Shown piece after piece: positions 5,947 through 6,764 of a stretch of DNA of 6,764 bases. The notes below the pieces were generated by a model. That model had not been told where the DNA came from and made no database searches. It was given only the letters and a program-made list of their open reading frames with translations. Source of the DNA: Acidiferrobacteraceae bacterium (lineage in GTDB: Bacteria > Pseudomonadota > Gammaproteobacteria > Arenicellales > UBA868); the NCBI GenBank assembly GCA_002731295.1, contig PCBE01000046.1, positions 6,017 through 12,780 of the forward strand. The letters are read 5' to 3'. Each line of letters starts with the position of its first letter. Within the stretch, counting starts at the first letter, position 1. The position numbers and the translations under genes were made by a program.

Positions 5947-6228
5947 AAAAAATTAGTTGCCGGTGTAATGTGTATCTAAAACCCAAATTGGCGCAAGCCT
6001 GGTGTGCGTTCTTGGGCTTGGGTAATCGGTCAATATGAATTTCAACGCTCCCTGTGCAAGGTTACTACGTTGGGGGCTACATTACCCAGAAATGCGCCGT
6101 GACCCGGTTGAGCCGGACAGGAGACCATTCCAGGTTAGCAGCGACATTTAATGCTTGGTTTCTCCCGAATTTGGGGTATCCTTTTGAGCGGAGAAGGGTT
6201 CCTCACCCGATACCCAGACAAGCACGAG
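5947..6228. other. Divergent intergenic region, no gene seen
   Basis: This region of about 280 bases separates the start of the CoA-transferase from the start of the second thioredoxin-like gene and must carry at least one promoter in each direction. Short inverted repeats are present: CAAGCC (5994-5999) with GGCTTG (6015-6020), and TGGGTAAT (6019-6026) with ATTACCCA (6081-6088) across 54 bases. Repeats of this size can occur by chance in such a length. The best plus-strand promoter guess is TTGGTT (6155-6160) with TATCCT (6177-6182) at a 16-base spacer, which is weak. I see no convincing small gene, RNA or riboswitch. Confidence 0.4.
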
Positions 6229-6764
6229 ATGATTTCACGGACAATCCTGAAAACAGGCGCAACGTTGGTGCTGTTGCTATTGCTGATGCCCGCATCAGCC
6301 GGGCAGACCCGGGACCCAGCTAGCTACTTTTTCCACGACAGTTTTAATGATCTGCGCGAAGAGGGCGAGATTGCACGGCAAGAAGGCAAGGTCGGCGTCT
6401 TGGTGATGTTTGAGACCGACGATTGCCCCTGGTGCCGACGGATGAAGGAGACGGTATTGAATCAGGTTGAGGTGCAGGACTACTTTCGTGCCCATTTCCA
6501 AGTGATCGCGATCAACGCTGAAGGTGATGCCCTGGTCACGGGATTTGATGGCGAGGAAGTGCCGGAGACTGAGTTCGCGCTCAAGCACAACCGAGTGCGG
6601 GCGACGCCGGTTTTTGCTTTTTTCGATCCGACTGGCAATATACTGACCCGTTATACCGGTGCTACCAAAGACTCACAGGAGTTTCTGTGGCTAGGGGAAT
6701 ATGTGGTCGAGGCGCATTTTAGAACACAGCGCTTCTCACGTTACAAGCGTCAACGCAAGGAAGG
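6229..6764 (+). CDS. Exported SoxW-like thioredoxin-fold protein (3' end cut by the window)
   Basis: 178 codons are visible from the ATG at 6229 and the frame stays open to the window end. A signal peptide is clear: basic ISRTILK, a hydrophobic core with LVLLLLLMP, and ASA at 22-24 giving predicted cleavage after Ala24. The mature part has the thioredoxin active site DDCPWC (Cys66 and Cys69), the block RRMKETVLNQVEVQDYF (70-86), the strand VIAINAEGD and a cis-proline in RATPVFAFFD (124-133). This arrangement matches SoxW/Thioredoxin_2-like periplasmic proteins that exchange thiols and disulfides, some linked to sulfur oxidation. CPWC differs from the CPYC and CLEC sites of the tandem-domain protein at 2243-3367, so this is a relative rather than a recent copy. 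The ATG has only a weak upstream ribosome binding site; an in-frame TTG at 6184 would add 15 residues before the signal peptide and is less likely. Partner genes may lie beyond the edge. Confidence 0.85.
   Translation, partial: MISRTILKTGATLVLLLLLMPASAGQTRDPASYFFHDSFNDLREEGEIARQEGKVGVLVMFETDDCPWCRRMKETVLNQVEVQDYFRAHFQVIAINAEGDALVTGFDGEEVPETEFALKHNRVRATPVFAFFDPTGNILTRYTGATKDSQEFLWLGEYVVEAHFRTQRFSRYKRQRKE

Noticed and set aside
6019..6088. TGGGTAAT and ATTACCCA inverted repeat across 54 bases in the divergent region
   Set aside because: An 8-base inverted match somewhere in about 290 bases is expected by chance at appreciable frequency, and nothing else ties it to regulation.
6054..6323. Plus-strand ORF of 89 codons overlapping the start of the second thioredoxin gene
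   Set aside because: It is in a different frame from the gene with a clear signal peptide and CPWC site, and its translation has no recognisable features.

Overview
The window looks like a moderately GC-rich proteobacterial chromosome segment, most likely gammaproteobacterial. That rests on gene content and overall protein style only; no rRNA or other phylogenetic marker is present. No tRNA, rRNA, CRISPR array, insertion sequence or phage gene was recognised. Nearly all the coding sequence belongs to seven genes, two of them cut by the window edges.

Layout, left to right. Positions 1-1181 (+) hold the end of a LivH-type permease and a complete LivM-type permease, joined by an ATGA overlap; these are the two membrane subunits of a branched-chain amino acid (HAAT) type ABC importer. 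No LivG/LivF ATPase genes follow. Positions 1295-2077 (-) encode a short-chain dehydrogenase/reductase in which the usual catalytic serine position reads as glycine. Positions 2243-3367 (+) encode an exported protein with two tandem SoxW-like thioredoxin domains (CPYC, then CLEC). Positions 3589-4551 (-) encode a radical SAM enzyme with a cysteine-rich C-terminus resembling a SPASM/Twitch domain. Positions 4729-5934 (-) encode a family III (CaiB/BaiF) CoA-transferase. Positions 6229-6764 (+) hold the start of a second exported SoxW-like thioredoxin (CPWC), cut by the window end.

Two themes are interleaved. LivH/LivM, the SDR and the CoA-transferase form a catabolic set: import of an amino acid or small carboxylate, activation as a CoA thioester, and oxidation/reduction of a hydroxy/keto intermediate. 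The second theme is thiol and Fe-S chemistry: three thioredoxin-fold domains in two exported proteins on either side of a cysteine-rich radical SAM protein. Strand changes are frequent (+,+,-,+,-,-,+), so apart from livHM, and possibly the CoA-transferase/radical SAM pair, the genes are probably transcribed separately.

The gaps between genes contain several short dyads, including an 8-bp perfect hairpin upstream of the radical SAM gene and a palindrome plus hairpin between the convergent thioredoxin and radical SAM genes. None has a convincing U-tract, so no intrinsic terminator is called with confidence. The items most worth following up are the unassigned radical SAM protein with its thioredoxin-like neighbours, and the SDR lacking the canonical serine.
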